From assembly GCA_900541195.1 (NCBI GenBank), contig UQIY01000007.1, forward strand, positions 1-59,401: a stretch of DNA of 59,401 nucleotides. Reading direction: 5' to 3'. This stretch comes from an uncultured Collinsella sp. (GTDB lineage: Bacteria; Actinomycetota; Coriobacteriia; Coriobacteriales; Coriobacteriaceae). The notes under the pieces were generated by a model, which saw nothing but the letters and a program-made list of their open reading frames with translations, made no database searches and had not been told where the DNA came from. Positions 23,878 to 32,414 of the stretch are shown here, piece by piece; position 1 is the first letter of the stretch; each line of letters opens with the position of its first letter. A program made the translations under genes and the position numbers.

Positions 23878-25725
23878 CTACTCGACCGTGACGCTTTTCG
23901 CCAGGTTGCGGGGCTGGTCGACGTCGCAGCCGCGCAGGATGGCGACCTCGCGGGCGAGCAGCTGCAGCGGGACACTCGCCGTGATGGGGCTGAACACGTC
24001 GCGGACTGCCGGCACGCGGATGATGCAGTCGGCAATCTTGTTGATCTCCTCGTCGCCCTCGGTGGCAACGACGATGACCTTGGCACCGCGCGCCTTGCAC
24101 TCCATAAGGTTCGACACGGTCTTGTCGTAGGTGGCACTCTTGGTGGCCACAGCGATGACAGGGAAGCCCAGGTCGATCAGGGCAATGGGGCCGTGCTTCA
24201 TCTCACCGGCGGCATATGCCTCGGCGTGCAGGTAGCTGACCTCTTTGAGCTTGAGCGCGCCCTCGTAGGAAATAGCGGCACCCATGCCGCGACCCACAAA
24301 CAGTGCGGACTGCGCGTCCTTGCACAGCAGGGCGGCCTCATGAACGGCCTCGGTTTGGGTATCCAAAATCCACTGGATCTGCTCGGCCGTATCGGAAAGC
24401 TCGCGGAACAGCATGCGCGCCTGCTTGGTGGTCAAGCGGTACTTGACCTGCGCCAGCAGCAGGGCCAGCAGCGTCAGGCTCACAACCTGGCCGATGAAGC
24501 TCTTGGTCGAGGCGACCGCGATCTCCTTGTTGGCCTTGGTGTAGATGACGCCGTCGCTCTCACGCGCCACGGGGCTGCCCACCACGTTGGTGATGCCGAA
24601 GACCTTGGCACCCTTGATGCGCGCATCGCGGATGGCGGCGAGAGTGTCGGCCGTCTCGCCCGACTGGGACACGGCCACGACGAGCGTCGTCGGCGTGATG
24701 ATGGGGTTGCGATAGCGGAACTCGCTGGCCGCCTCCACCTCGGTGGGGATGCGAGCCCAGCCCTCAATGAGATTCTTGGCAATGAGGCCAGCGTGATAGC
24801 TGGTGCCGCAAGCGATCACGTAGACGCGGTCGATATCGTTGAGTTCCTCGAGCGAAAGGCCCAGCTCGTCAATGTCGAGCTCGCCGGCCGGCGTCATACG
24901 ACCAACCAGCGTGTCGCGCACGACGCGCGGCTGCTCGTGGATTTCCTTGAGCATAAAGTCGGGATAACCGCCCTTTTCTGCCATGTCCAGGTCCCAGTCG
25001 ATGTGGGTGACCTTGGGCTCGATAACATTGCCGGCCTCGTCGGTGTACTCGACGCCTGCGGGCGTGAGCTTGGCAAACTGACCGTCCTCGAGCACCACGA
25101 CATCGCGGGTGGCGTCGATGAGCGCGATGACATCGGAAGCAACATAGGAGCCGGTTTCGCCCACACCGACCACGATCGGGGAATCCTTGCGGGCCACGGC
25201 GATCACGCCGGGCTCGTCAGCGCACACGGCGGCCAGACCATAGGCACCGACCACGTGGGTGCACGCCTCGCGCACGGAGGCCATCAGGTCGTGCGTCTCG
25301 GCATAAGCCTCTTCGATCAGATGCGCGAAGACCTCGGTATCGGTCTCGCTCTTAAAGTGGTGGCCGCGACCCTCCAGCTCTTCGCGCAGCTCGGCGAAGT
25401 TCTCGATGATGCCGTTGTGGACGATGGCGATACGACCGTCGCAGCTGGTGTGGGGGTGAGCGTTAACGACGGAGGGCTTGCCGTGGGTGGCCCAACGGGT
25501 GTGGCCGATACCGCAGGTAGCGTCGCTGTCGATGTTGGAAAGCTCGCTCTCCAGGCCCGCGACCTTGCCCACGCGGCGGATGACGTCGAGGTGCGCCGCG
25601 GCGCCCTCGCCCACCTCGAGCGCGACGCCCGAGGAGTCATAGCCGCGATACTCCATACGCTTGAGGCCCGTGACCAGGATGTTCTTTGCAATATCAGAGC
25701 CGGTGTAGCCGACGATTCCGCACAT
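23878..25725 (-). CDS. glmS: Glutamine-fructose-6-phosphate aminotransferase (isomerizing)
   Basis: Makes glucosamine-6-phosphate from fructose-6-phosphate and glutamine, the entry to peptidoglycan amino sugars (615 aa, usual length). The N-terminal Ntn glutaminase begins MCGIVGYTG with the catalytic Cys2 and has GIGHTRWATHGKP (about 72-84). Two SIS isomerase domains follow: CGTSYHAG and SQSGETADT in the first, GRGMGAAISYEGALKLKEVS in the second. The C-terminus DQPRNLAKSVTVE is the canonical sugar-closing tail with the conserved Lys. No glmS ribozyme is visible; instead a perfect inverted repeat lies upstream (25836-25859). Confidence 0.97.
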   Translation of the reverse strand: MCGIVGYTGSDIAKNILVTGLKRMEYRGYDSSGVALEVGEGAAAHLDVIRRVGKVAGLESELSNIDSDATCGIGHTRWATHGKPSVVNAHPHTSCDGRIAIVHNGIIENFAELREELEGRGHHFKSETDTEVFAHLIEEAYAETHDLMASVREACTHVVGAYGLAAVCADEPGVIAVARKDSPIVVGVGETGSYVASDVIALIDATRDVVVLEDGQFAKLTPAGVEYTDEAGNVIEPKVTHIDWDLDMAEKGGYPDFMLKEIHEQPRVVRDTLVGRMTPAGELDIDELGLSLEELNDIDRVYVIACGTSYHAGLIAKNLIEGWARIPTEVEAASEFRYRNPIITPTTLVVAVSQSGETADTLAAIRDARIKGAKVFGITNVVGSPVARESDGVIYTKANKEIAVASTKSFIGQVVSLTLLALLLAQVKYRLTTKQARMLFRELSDTAEQIQWILDTQTEAVHEAALLCKDAQSALFVGRGMGAAISYEGALKLKEVSYLHAEAYAAGEMKHGPIALIDLGFPVIAVATKSATYDKTVSNLMECKARGAKVIVVATEGDEEINKIADCIIRVPAVRDVFSPITASVPLQLLAREVAILRGCDVDQPRNLAKSVTVE

Positions 25726-25835
25726 AGGATAAATCCCTTCGTTCGCGTGACTGCAAGACGTCCACGCACAGGGGGCGCTGAGACGTATAACGTTCGAGTA
25801 TTGTACTCACGCAAACGCAAGCTGATATACCAGAA

Positions 25836-25859
25836 GTGGTATCTCAACTTAGATACCAC
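25836..25859. promoter_or_regulatory. Inverted-repeat candidate operator upstream of glmS
   Basis: GTGGTATCT-N6-AGATACCAC, a perfect 9-bp inverted repeat, with a third half-site ATACCA at 25827-25832. It lies about 110 bp upstream of the glmS start. The half-site resembles sites of GntR/HutC-type amino-sugar regulators (NagR, DasR), but the 6-bp spacer is unusual. Confidence 0.5.
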
Positions 25860-25884
25860 CCGATGCACACACGTCCAGCCGGTC

Positions 25885-25925
25885 CAAACCACCACAAAAG
25901 CACCTGTCCCCTTCGTGGTGGTTTG
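25885..25925. repeat. GGGGACAG-core hairpin repeat with CCACCAC stem
   Basis: CAAACCACCAC (25885-25895) pairs perfectly with GTGGTGGTTTG (25915-25925). On the minus strand the loop contains AAGGGGACAGGTGC. The stem is nearly the same as that of the element at 40136-40172. Confidence 0.65.
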
Positions 25926-25951
25926 AGCTGACAACAGCGTTTCCCCAGATA

Positions 25952-25990
25952 AAACCTGCCAAAATAAACCTATCCCTCTTTGGTAGGTTT
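25952..25990. repeat. GGGAYAG-core hairpin repeat (reverse orientation)
   Basis: Stem AAACCTGCCAAA (25952-25963) pairs with TTTGGTAGGTTT (25979-25990), with one G-T pair. On the minus strand the core is AGGGATAGGTTTA and the flank TTATCTGGGGAAA. It ends 49 bp before the LacI-type gene. Confidence 0.65.
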
Positions 25991-26038
25991 GGGATGCTAC
26001 AATCTGGCTTGTACTTGAAACGCATCAAAGGGGCCGCT

Positions 26039-27148
26039 ATGGCAAAGGTAAAAATCAGCGACGTCGCGCGCGAGGCCGGGGTTTCGCTGGGCACGGTTTC
26101 CAACGCGCTCAACCATCCCGAAAAGTTGCGCCCCGAGACCCTCAAGCTCATCAACGAGACCATCAGTCGCCTTGGCTACCTGCCCAACCAAAGCGCCCGT
26201 CAGCTCGCGGGCGGCGCCACCAAGTCCTTTGGCCTGGTGCTCCCCCGTCTCGATCACGGCTTTTCGCTCCAAATCGCCAGCGGCGCCCACAACGAGGCCC
26301 GCAAGCACGGCTACGACTTGCTCATCGCCAACGCCGATAACGACGATATTCTCGAGGACCATTACCTGCGCTACTTTATGGGCACCCAGATGTCCGGCGT
26401 CATGGTTCAGCCCATGGCATCCCCCGACTGGCACCCCGCCATGACCAAGATGCCCGTGCCGATCGTCCATCTGGACATCCATTGCTCCGAGCCCGGCTAC
26501 TACGTAGCGGCCGACAATGAGGCCCAGGGTCGCATCATTGCCGAACTTGCCATCGCCCGCGGCGCGCACCATATTGTCGTCGTCGGCCGAGCAGCATTTA
26601 TGCAACTCACCCTGCGCGTCCTTGGCATTCATAAGGCGCTCGCCCTGCACCCCGATATCAAGATCGAAGTCATCGACGCCGGCGAATGGAATACCGCTGC
26701 CGACGGCTACGGCATCGGTGCCCAAATCGCCGAGCGCCCCGCGGACGAACGTCCCGATTTTGTCGTCGGTCTGACCGATGTGTTGGCCTCGGGCGTCGTT
26801 TCGGCACTGGTCGACAAGGGCATCTCTGTCCCCGGGCAAGTACGCGTGGCCGGATGCGACGGCAACCCGCTCGCTTGGAGCGGATCGGTCCCGCTCACTA
26901 CGGTAGCGCCCCCGGGCTACGAGATTGGCCGCAAGGGTGTCCAACTGCTGATGGAGCAAATCGAGAACAAGGCCCCGGCAAAGATCAAGCATATCCGTGT
27001 CGGCTCCGCAGCGCGTACCGTCACCGCAGTCGCCGCCGAGGATATCAACCGCCAAGAACTGGTACGTCCGTTCCTACTGGAACGCGCCAGCACCCAGGCA
27101 AGCAGCCAGACCGACGCCACGGCCATCAACCTCGGTGCGTATCTATAG
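26039..27148 (+). CDS. LacI family transcriptional regulator
   Basis: 369 aa. The N-terminal LacI helix-turn-helix KISDVAREAGVSLGTVSNAL (about 5-24) and hinge NQSARQLAGGATKSFGLVLP are intact; the rest is a periplasmic-binding-protein-like ligand domain with the usual GCDGNPLAWSGSVPLTTV region near residue 275. ATG 26039 has AAAGGGG upstream. It is transcribed divergently from glmS across 313 bp that hold an inverted repeat and two hairpin repeats. The effector is unknown; no sugar operon is adjacent on its strand. Confidence 0.9.
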   Translation: MAKVKISDVAREAGVSLGTVSNALNHPEKLRPETLKLINETISRLGYLPNQSARQLAGGATKSFGLVLPRLDHGFSLQIASGAHNEARKHGYDLLIANADNDDILEDHYLRYFMGTQMSGVMVQPMASPDWHPAMTKMPVPIVHLDIHCSEPGYYVAADNEAQGRIIAELAIARGAHHIVVVGRAAFMQLTLRVLGIHKALALHPDIKIEVIDAGEWNTAADGYGIGAQIAERPADERPDFVVGLTDVLASGVVSALVDKGISVPGQVRVAGCDGNPLAWSGSVPLTTVAPPGYEIGRKGVQLLMEQIENKAPAKIKHIRVGSAARTVTAVAAEDINRQELVRPFLLERASTQASSQTDATAINLGAYL

Positions 27149-27174
27149 CACGCCCGCGAGTATGCTAAGTCGCC

Positions 27175-27222
27175 GCTTAAGCAAAAGGGGCCCGACCATT
27201 GCCGGACCCCTTTTGCTTAAGC
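27175..27222. terminator. Bidirectional terminator between LacI and HAD genes
   Basis: Perfect 16-bp stem GCTTAAGCAAAAGGGG/CCCCTTTTGCTTAAGC with a 16-nt loop, between convergent genes. Confidence 0.85.
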
Positions 27223-27261
27223 GCAAACGTAAGCAATTGCTCGTTTCAACGCCGCAATTGT

Positions 27262-27912
27262 CTAGCGCACGGCCTTGACCGCCGCCGCCAGATCGAACAG
27301 CGTATCGAGCACGGCCTCGCAGCCATCCACCACGTCCTGCGGCAGCGGCACGATATCGGGGACGGCAAAGACATGGCAGCCGGCCGTAATGCCCGAGACG
27401 CAGCCGTTGCGCGAATCCTCGACCACGGCACATTCCTCGGGAGCAAAGCCCGCGCGCTCGCAGGCAAGCAGATACATCTCGGGGTCGGGCTTGCCGTGCA
27501 CGACGTCCTCGCCACACGTTACCGTTTCAAACTTGTCAAAGAGGCCAACCATCTTAAGGTTGCGCTCGGCCGTAACGAGGCGCGACGACGTCGCTAGACC
27601 AACGTGATAGCCCGCAGCCAGCAGCTCGTCTAGGCACTCGGCGGCGCCGGCCTTAAGTTCCAGTTCGGTCTTGACCATCTCGTCGCGAATCTCCTTGTGG
27701 CGACGATAGATCGCCTCGGTGGTTTCGTGGCTGCCATAATGTTTATCGAGGATGTCCATAACATCGGGCAGCGTGCGGCCGATAAACTGATGGATCAGCG
27801 CTTCATCAATCGCGAGCCCCAGCTCAGCGGCGCCTGCCTTCCAGGCCTTAATCCCCAAACGCTCGGTATCGACCAGCGTTCCATCCATGTCAAAAATAAC
27901 AGCCTTGATCAT
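27262..27912 (-). CDS. HAD family hydrolase (beta-phosphoglucomutase-like)
   Basis: 216 aa cytoplasmic phosphatase or phosphomutase of the HAD-IA superfamily. Motif I FDMDGTLVDTE (residues 7-17) carries the nucleophile and acid/base aspartates, with a helical cap after it; motif II ATSSR, motif III HGKPDPEMYL and motif IV VVEDSRNG are present. ATG 27912 has GGGGG upstream. Upstream of the gene the sequence GTATATAACGTATATAC (about 27973) is nearly palindromic and may be an operator. The substrate cannot be predicted; sugar phosphates are usual for the family. Confidence 0.87.
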   Translation of the reverse strand: MIKAVIFDMDGTLVDTERLGIKAWKAGAAELGLAIDEALIHQFIGRTLPDVMDILDKHYGSHETTEAIYRRHKEIRDEMVKTELELKAGAAECLDELLAAGYHVGLATSSRLVTAERNLKMVGLFDKFETVTCGEDVVHGKPDPEMYLLACERAGFAPEECAVVEDSRNGCVSGITAGCHVFAVPDIVPLPQDVVDGCEAVLDTLFDLAAAVKAVR

Positions 27913-28085
27913 ATCGGTCCCCCATCGACTCTCGCTGTCGCGTTGCTGTAACTCTACCGCATTTGGCAACTTGTATATAACGTATATACCATATTGCACT
28001 TTCGTTACATAGGTAGAAGTCTTATGGCAAGTAACGCATTAGGATTATAGTTTTCGATCGAGTACTCAACGATAAGGACCGTTTC

Positions 28086-28964
28086 ATGATTTTAGACACC
28101 ACGGCACCCGCAGAGGAGCTTCAAGACAAGCTATCGGCGCTCGAACAGCTGCTTTTGGCATACGGGCGCGTGGCTATCGGGTTTTCCGGCGGCGTTGACA
28201 GCAGCTTTTTGGCCGCCGTATGCGCCCGCATCATGCCTACCAATACCCTCCTCGTCCATCTCACCACGCCGCTCATCGGCACGCCCGAGCAGGCCTCGTT
28301 TGAGCGGTCCGTTGATGGACAAGCCAATGAAGGGGCACATTTTAAGCTCCCCGTGCTCAATCTTTCGGTCGATCAGCTGCAGCTCCCCCAAGTAGCCTGC
28401 AACGATGCTAATCGCTGCTACCACTGCAAGCACGCCGGCTTTACCGCCATCGTCAACCACGCCAAGTCGCTCGGCTTTCCCACCGTCATCGATGGCAGTA
28501 ATGCAAGCGATCGCGGTGACTACCGCCCCGGCATGCGTGCGGCAGAAGAGCTCGGCGTACGCTCACCCCTTATGGAGGTCGGCTTTACCAAGGACGAAGA
28601 GCGCGAGCTGCTGCGCGCATGGGGCTATCCCGTTTGGAACCTGCCGGCGGGAGCATGTCTTGCCACCCGCGTCCCCACGGGCGAGGAGCTTACGCGCGAG
28701 AAGGTCGATTTAATCCGCGCCTGCGAGGATTACCTGCACGATCTTGATCTGGCACAGGTACGCGCGCGCTTGATCGGCGGCTGCATGCATATCGAGGCCG
28801 CACCCGCAGATGTCGCCAAGATTGCTGCCCTCGGTGGCAACGCCGTCGATGCCGTGGGCAAAACCCCGCTGCCCGCCGTTATCGAGTCCGCGCTGCGCGA
28901 ACTGGGCTGCGACCATATCTCCCCTGAGGTCACCCCCTACATCCACGGCAACATGAACCTTTAG
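28086..28964 (+). CDS. larE: LarE-type ATP-dependent sacrificial sulfur transferase
   Basis: 292 aa PP-loop pyrophosphatase fold. The P-loop GFSGGVDSSFLAAV is at about residues 33-46; NRCYHCKH (about 109-116) and GACLATRVPTGEE (about 186-198), with the cysteine position used as sulfur donor in LarE, are present. LarE donates its cysteine sulfur to make the nickel-pincer nucleotide cofactor of lactate racemase and related enzymes. No larA, larB or larC gene is in the window, so either they are elsewhere or this is a paralogue for another thiolation. ATG 28086 lies some 12 bases after AAGGA. A hairpin at 28965-28991 directly follows the stop. Confidence 0.85.
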   Translation: MILDTTAPAEELQDKLSALEQLLLAYGRVAIGFSGGVDSSFLAAVCARIMPTNTLLVHLTTPLIGTPEQASFERSVDGQANEGAHFKLPVLNLSVDQLQLPQVACNDANRCYHCKHAGFTAIVNHAKSLGFPTVIDGSNASDRGDYRPGMRAAEELGVRSPLMEVGFTKDEERELLRAWGYPVWNLPAGACLATRVPTGEELTREKVDLIRACEDYLHDLDLAQVRARLIGGCMHIEAAPADVAKIAALGGNAVDAVGKTPLPAVIESALRELGCDHISPEVTPYIHGNMNL

Positions 28965-28991
28965 GTTACGCCGTTTTACAAACGGCGTAAC
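28965..28991 (+). terminator. Hairpin after larE
   Basis: Perfect 12-bp stem GTTACGCCGTTT/AAACGGCGTAAC with a 3-nt loop, overlapping the region just after the stop codon; no T-run follows. A second hairpin with GCTTGTTT after it (29043-29067) may be the actual terminator. Confidence 0.5.
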
Positions 28992-29042
28992 TGCTCGGCG
29001 CTGCGCAGGCCCCGGGCACGGCAATCTGACGTTCAACTTCAC

Positions 29043-29067
29043 GGGCGCGACCAAAAGGTCAGCGCCC
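29043..29067 (+). terminator. Second terminator-like hairpin after larE
   Basis: GGGCGCGACC pairs with GGTCAGCGCCC (one bulge) around an AAAA loop, followed by GCTTGTTT. Confidence 0.55.
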
Positions 29068-29140
29068 GCTTGTTTCACGTCACCTTACCGCACCCGGAGC
29101 CTGCTCGCTCGCATATGCTCAACCTGGACTGCGTTAACTG

Positions 29141-29175
29141 ACCTACCAAAAAGGGACAGGTTTATTTTGGCAGGT
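29141..29175. repeat. GGGACAG-core hairpin repeat
   Basis: ACCTACCAAAA pairs with TTTTGGCAGGT (one G-T pair); core AGGGACAGGTTTA, then TTTATCTGGGGAAA. Same family as 23763-23810. Confidence 0.65.
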
Positions 29176-29260
29176 TTTATCTGGGGAAATATCGCGAGAC
29201 AATCGCCCCTCCAGCACCCATCTGGCCTCGAGAGGCACTAGAGAGGCGACCCGGCTGCAT

Positions 29261-30961
29261 CTACTTCTTCCGATATCGGCGGTTACGACTCGTCGATGAA
29301 CCCATTACTTCGATGAGCCCTTTATCCGCCATTTTTGGCAGATGGTAACGGACAGACGAAATTCTGACCCCCGATGCAACCGCTATTTCTCGCGCCGTCA
29401 TATCCACTTCGGCGCTGAGAGCCTCCAGGATCCTATCCGCCGTCGAAGCTGACGGTTCTCTGTTCCTATCGATAATTTCGAACGTGTCTTTGCCGCATTT
29501 TGACAGGGCATGTTTATCTACAAGGTCCCCGCAGATCAGGCGAATGTCATCCGAATCCCACTTCAGGGCCTCTCGTATTTTTTGAACATCGCATACGCAC
29601 CCATGCTCCCGCATAAACATGAGCAATGTTTCTTCGCGATCCGTCAGCTCGGTGCCCACATGGTTCTGAATCCACGTGCGGTTTTCAGCAAGCTCCGCCC
29701 CGTGCCGGGAAAGCAGCACCGTAAACGAATCGGCCTTAACGATAAATTTCGGCCTGCCAAGCGAACGAGACTCCATCTCGCGAATCATAGCCGGGATACC
29801 AGATCCCTGGCTTTCCGCAACGGCCCCCTCGGCATGCTCTAACGGCGTCGCCCCCATTAGGCTCATGAGCTTTGGGTTTCGGCAGCGCGATTCCCCGTCT
29901 GCAAGATTGTCCACCGTCTTTCCGCCCCAAAGGCCGCCAGGGTTTTTGATCTCTATTCTGTCTGGATAGATATCGACACTCACGGCCTGCCCCACAAACA
30001 TGGGCGAATATTCTCGATGGATGCAGGCATTTGCCAAGGCCTCGCGCAAAACCTCCTGGGGAACTTCCCAATCCTCCCTTCTGCCAGCGCCTTGCACTAT
30101 CGTCGCTTTGCGCAAGTTTCGTCCAATCGCGGCAAGGGCATCTTCGATGCAAGCCGGAATCGGGCCATCGCACAACTGGCGGTCAATAAACCGGGGTTGC
30201 CCGGGTGCAGATTTTTCCACATCGGAATGAACGGCGACATCGATCATCAGTTTAGGATAGAACTGCTGGGGGTAAATTCCCGCCGACAGAAGCCCCGCGA
30301 GCTTCACGGCACCATCCTTTGTAGTGATATTGAGTCTGACCAGCTGCTTTTCCAGCGTATCGGCCCCGCGCAAAACGCGCGGGGTCTGCAGCCGGCGATT
30401 TGCGATAATAGACCGCACGACATCTGGATCCAAATCCTCGACCGTTGCCTCCGAAACCACCGTTCCGTCTGCATCGCTCGGAAGCAACGCACTCTGCAGC
30501 TCATATAGCTCAGCGGGTGACATCTTGATATCTTTATCATCCACGCGCTTGTAGCTACCGTTCTGCACGCCGCGCGCGCCGATATAGCATGGTTTCGCTT
30601 TAAGCTCAAGTTCAAAGATGCGCACCAGAAGCACCTGGAGCCCGTCGACCTCGCCTCGATCAAGCTCATACCGCGGCGCATGGGCCACCACTGCCGCTGA
30701 GCCTCCGTCTCCGATACCCGAAACAAACTGATCGCGCACCCTATCGATAGCAAAGTTAGCCGAAGGAACAAATCCTTCGGCCTCGTTCAGGCCCAAAATA
30801 ATGAGCCCACCCGCAGTGTTCGCAAAAGCGCTCACTGTCTCCCATACGTCTGCGCTCAATTTATTCGTGCAGGCTTTAACTTCTACCGATGCGTCATCAG
30901 TCCCCCGCCTGCGAAGGCGCTCAACAATAAGGCCAAGAGGTTCATCCAGCAGCATTGGCAT
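29261..30961 (-). CDS. AlbA_2-domain ATP-binding protein with winged-helix C-terminus
   Basis: 566 aa. Residues about 10-140 are an AlbA_2 (Schlafen-like divergent AAA_4) domain: SVEVKACTNKLSADVWETVS and AFANTAGGLIILGLNEAEG. Residues about 290-420 resemble the HATPase_c_4 ATP-binding module: EVLREALANACIHREYSPMF and GSGIPAMIREME. Two winged-helix segments follow, the last being DMTAREIAVASGVRISSVRY (about 526-545), ending in a basic tail SRNRRYRKK. Such proteins are cytoplasmic, widespread and mostly uncharacterised, considered regulators or defence-linked. The 215 bp upstream contain about eleven copies of a TCTCTCTAAA motif, the nearest overlapping its own ribosome-binding site, which strongly suggests DNA binding and autoregulation. 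Confidence 0.82.
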   Translation of the reverse strand: MPMLLDEPLGLIVERLRRRGTDDASVEVKACTNKLSADVWETVSAFANTAGGLIILGLNEAEGFVPSANFAIDRVRDQFVSGIGDGGSAAVVAHAPRYELDRGEVDGLQVLLVRIFELELKAKPCYIGARGVQNGSYKRVDDKDIKMSPAELYELQSALLPSDADGTVVSEATVEDLDPDVVRSIIANRRLQTPRVLRGADTLEKQLVRLNITTKDGAVKLAGLLSAGIYPQQFYPKLMIDVAVHSDVEKSAPGQPRFIDRQLCDGPIPACIEDALAAIGRNLRKATIVQGAGRREDWEVPQEVLREALANACIHREYSPMFVGQAVSVDIYPDRIEIKNPGGLWGGKTVDNLADGESRCRNPKLMSLMGATPLEHAEGAVAESQGSGIPAMIREMESRSLGRPKFIVKADSFTVLLSRHGAELAENRTWIQNHVGTELTDREETLLMFMREHGCVCDVQKIREALKWDSDDIRLICGDLVDKHALSKCGKDTFEIIDRNREPSASTADRILEALSAEVDMTAREIAVASGVRISSVRYHLPKMADKGLIEVMGSSTSRNRRYRKK

Positions 30962-30965
30962 TCCG

Positions 30966-31177
30966 TCTCTCTAAAACGATAGATTTATCTCTCTAAAGTA
31001 TAGTATATCTCTCTAACTTTAGAGAGATAGGTACCTTATTTTAAAGAGAAATTTAGAGAGATGCATCAAATTCACTGCTAGATTGCCTAAGGTTATCTCT
31101 TTAACTGGCTTTCTCTTTAGAGAGACATTTAGAGAGACGAGCGCAACCTCTCTAATCATGGGCTCCTCTCTTTAAAG
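30966..31177. promoter_or_regulatory. Array of about eleven TCTCTCTAAA sites
   Basis: Sites on the plus strand at 30966, 30988, 31008, 31096 (TCTCTTTAA), 31112, 31148 and 31166; inverted (TTTAGAGAGA or close) at 31018, 31041 (degenerate), 31052, 31116 and 31128. Some form palindromes, for example 31008-31027. The array covers the whole promoter region of the AlbA_2-type gene. Confidence 0.75.
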
Positions 31178-31226
31178 TGCGCACATCCCAACCGCACCTT
31201 AAGCTGCGGTGAAATAACTCACGATC

Positions 31227-31260
31227 ACCCACCGAAAAGGGACAGGTTTGTTTTGGCAGG
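31227..31260. repeat. GGGACAG-core repeat, decayed stem
   Basis: CACCGAAAAGGGACAGGTTTG then TTTTGGCAGG; core and downstream flank TTTGGGGAAAC match the family, but the left arm has lost complementarity. Confidence 0.5.
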
Positions 31261-31430
31261 TATCATTTGGGGAAACGCCGAATAGCTTCATATACACAAC
31301 CGCCGCAGCTCCATATGAGGCAAATGAATCCGTAGCATTTGTCCCAAATCTTAAGTATTTGTTCGACAGAACGGCCCCTGCTGGCTCCTGCTAGACTGGT
31401 AGACTCCCAACCGTCCATCCAGGAGCCTCC

Positions 31431-32414
31431 ATGTCGCGCAAGTCCGCCTACAAGCAAGTACTTTCCATCGGCACCGCCGTGGTGCTGGGGTTTGCGCTGT
31501 TCACAGGATCGCTCGACGGAGCGCCCAAGCTGTTGTCGCCGCAAAGCGATGAGCAGGCAACGGCTCTGGCCGAGAAGCAAAACGAGAGTCCCAGCCGTAC
31601 CGACGACGAAGCGGACTTGGTCGCCCGACTCGAATCGGGAACAGCGAGCTCCGAGGACTCTCAAAATAGCCAAGGCTCTGGCGATGGCTCCGATTCCGCC
31701 GCAACCGACACCGGTGACGCTGCCTCCGCGGATAGTGCCGCCACCCCCATCGACGAGGTCGAAAACCCCGATCTCGACCGCGCCCGTGGTGTATACCTCA
31801 GCAGCATTCCTGACTACGCGGGTAACCCCTACGTTGCCCTTCGCGCCGACAGCATGCACCCTCTCGGCATGCCGTCATTCACACTCGATGAATACGAACG
31901 CGCTGCAGAAGAGGGCTGCTTTAAGAAATTCTCCAAGCTCGATAGCCTGGGCCGCACCCGCAAGGCGCTCGCCTGCGCAGGCCCCGAATCACTCGGCCAG
32001 GGCAAGCGCGGCGATATCTCGCGTATCCATCCCGCCGGTTGGCACCAGCAGCGCTACGACTTTATTCCGGGCCAGAGCCTCTACAACCGCTGCCACCTCA
32101 TCGCTTGGTCGCTCTGCGGTGAAAACGCCAACCGCAAGAATCTCCTCACCGGTACACGCTATCTCAACGAGACAGGCATGCTGCCGTTTGAAGAGCAGAT
32201 CCTCGACTACATCCGCGACACGGGCAACCATGTGCTCTACCGCGTCACGCCCATGTACAACGAAGAGGAACTTGTCTGTCGTGGCGTGCGCCTTGAGGCG
32301 CAATCGGTCGAGGACCACGGCAAGACCCTCTGCTTCCATGTATATTGCTATAACCTGCAGCCGCACGTGCAGATCGACTACGCCACCGGCCGCAACCAGG
32401 CCGCCGGAGAGTAG
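31431..32414 (+). CDS. Secreted DNA/RNA non-specific endonuclease (EndA-like)
   Basis: 327 aa. The N-terminal basic residues and hydrophobic segment (about 9-28) form a signal peptide or anchor; residues 35-115 are a low-complexity Ser/Asp/Gly/Ala-rich spacer. The beta-beta-alpha-metal nuclease domain follows. The catalytic motif reads YNRCHLIAWSLCGENANRKN (about 220-239), in which the usual DRGH becomes NRCH with the catalytic His kept, and NLLTGTRYLN supplies the metal-binding Asn. The sequence is closest in style to streptococcal DNA-entry nuclease relatives of Gram-positive bacteria. ATG 31431 has AGGAG upstream. Probable role: extracellular nucleic-acid degradation for nutrition or biofilm, not competence as far as the context shows. 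Confidence 0.88.
   Translation: MSRKSAYKQVLSIGTAVVLGFALFTGSLDGAPKLLSPQSDEQATALAEKQNESPSRTDDEADLVARLESGTASSEDSQNSQGSGDGSDSAATDTGDAASADSAATPIDEVENPDLDRARGVYLSSIPDYAGNPYVALRADSMHPLGMPSFTLDEYERAAEEGCFKKFSKLDSLGRTRKALACAGPESLGQGKRGDISRIHPAGWHQQRYDFIPGQSLYNRCHLIAWSLCGENANRKNLLTGTRYLNETGMLPFEEQILDYIRDTGNHVLYRVTPMYNEEELVCRGVRLEAQSVEDHGKTLCFHVYCYNLQPHVQIDYATGRNQAAGE

Noticed and set aside
24193..25926. 577-codon plus-strand open frame opposite glmS
   Set aside because: Antisense shadow of a universally conserved gene.
25726..26038. glmS ribozyme
   Set aside because: The leader shows no glmS ribozyme core or A-rich signature; only protein-type inverted repeats are seen.
30966..31177. Possible CRISPR array or origin iterons
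   Set aside because: The 10-bp motif occurs in both orientations with irregular spacing and there is no replication gene; operator array is the better reading.
31263..31859. 198-codon minus-strand open frame opposite the nuclease gene
   Set aside because: Low-complexity antisense shadow of the nuclease spacer region.
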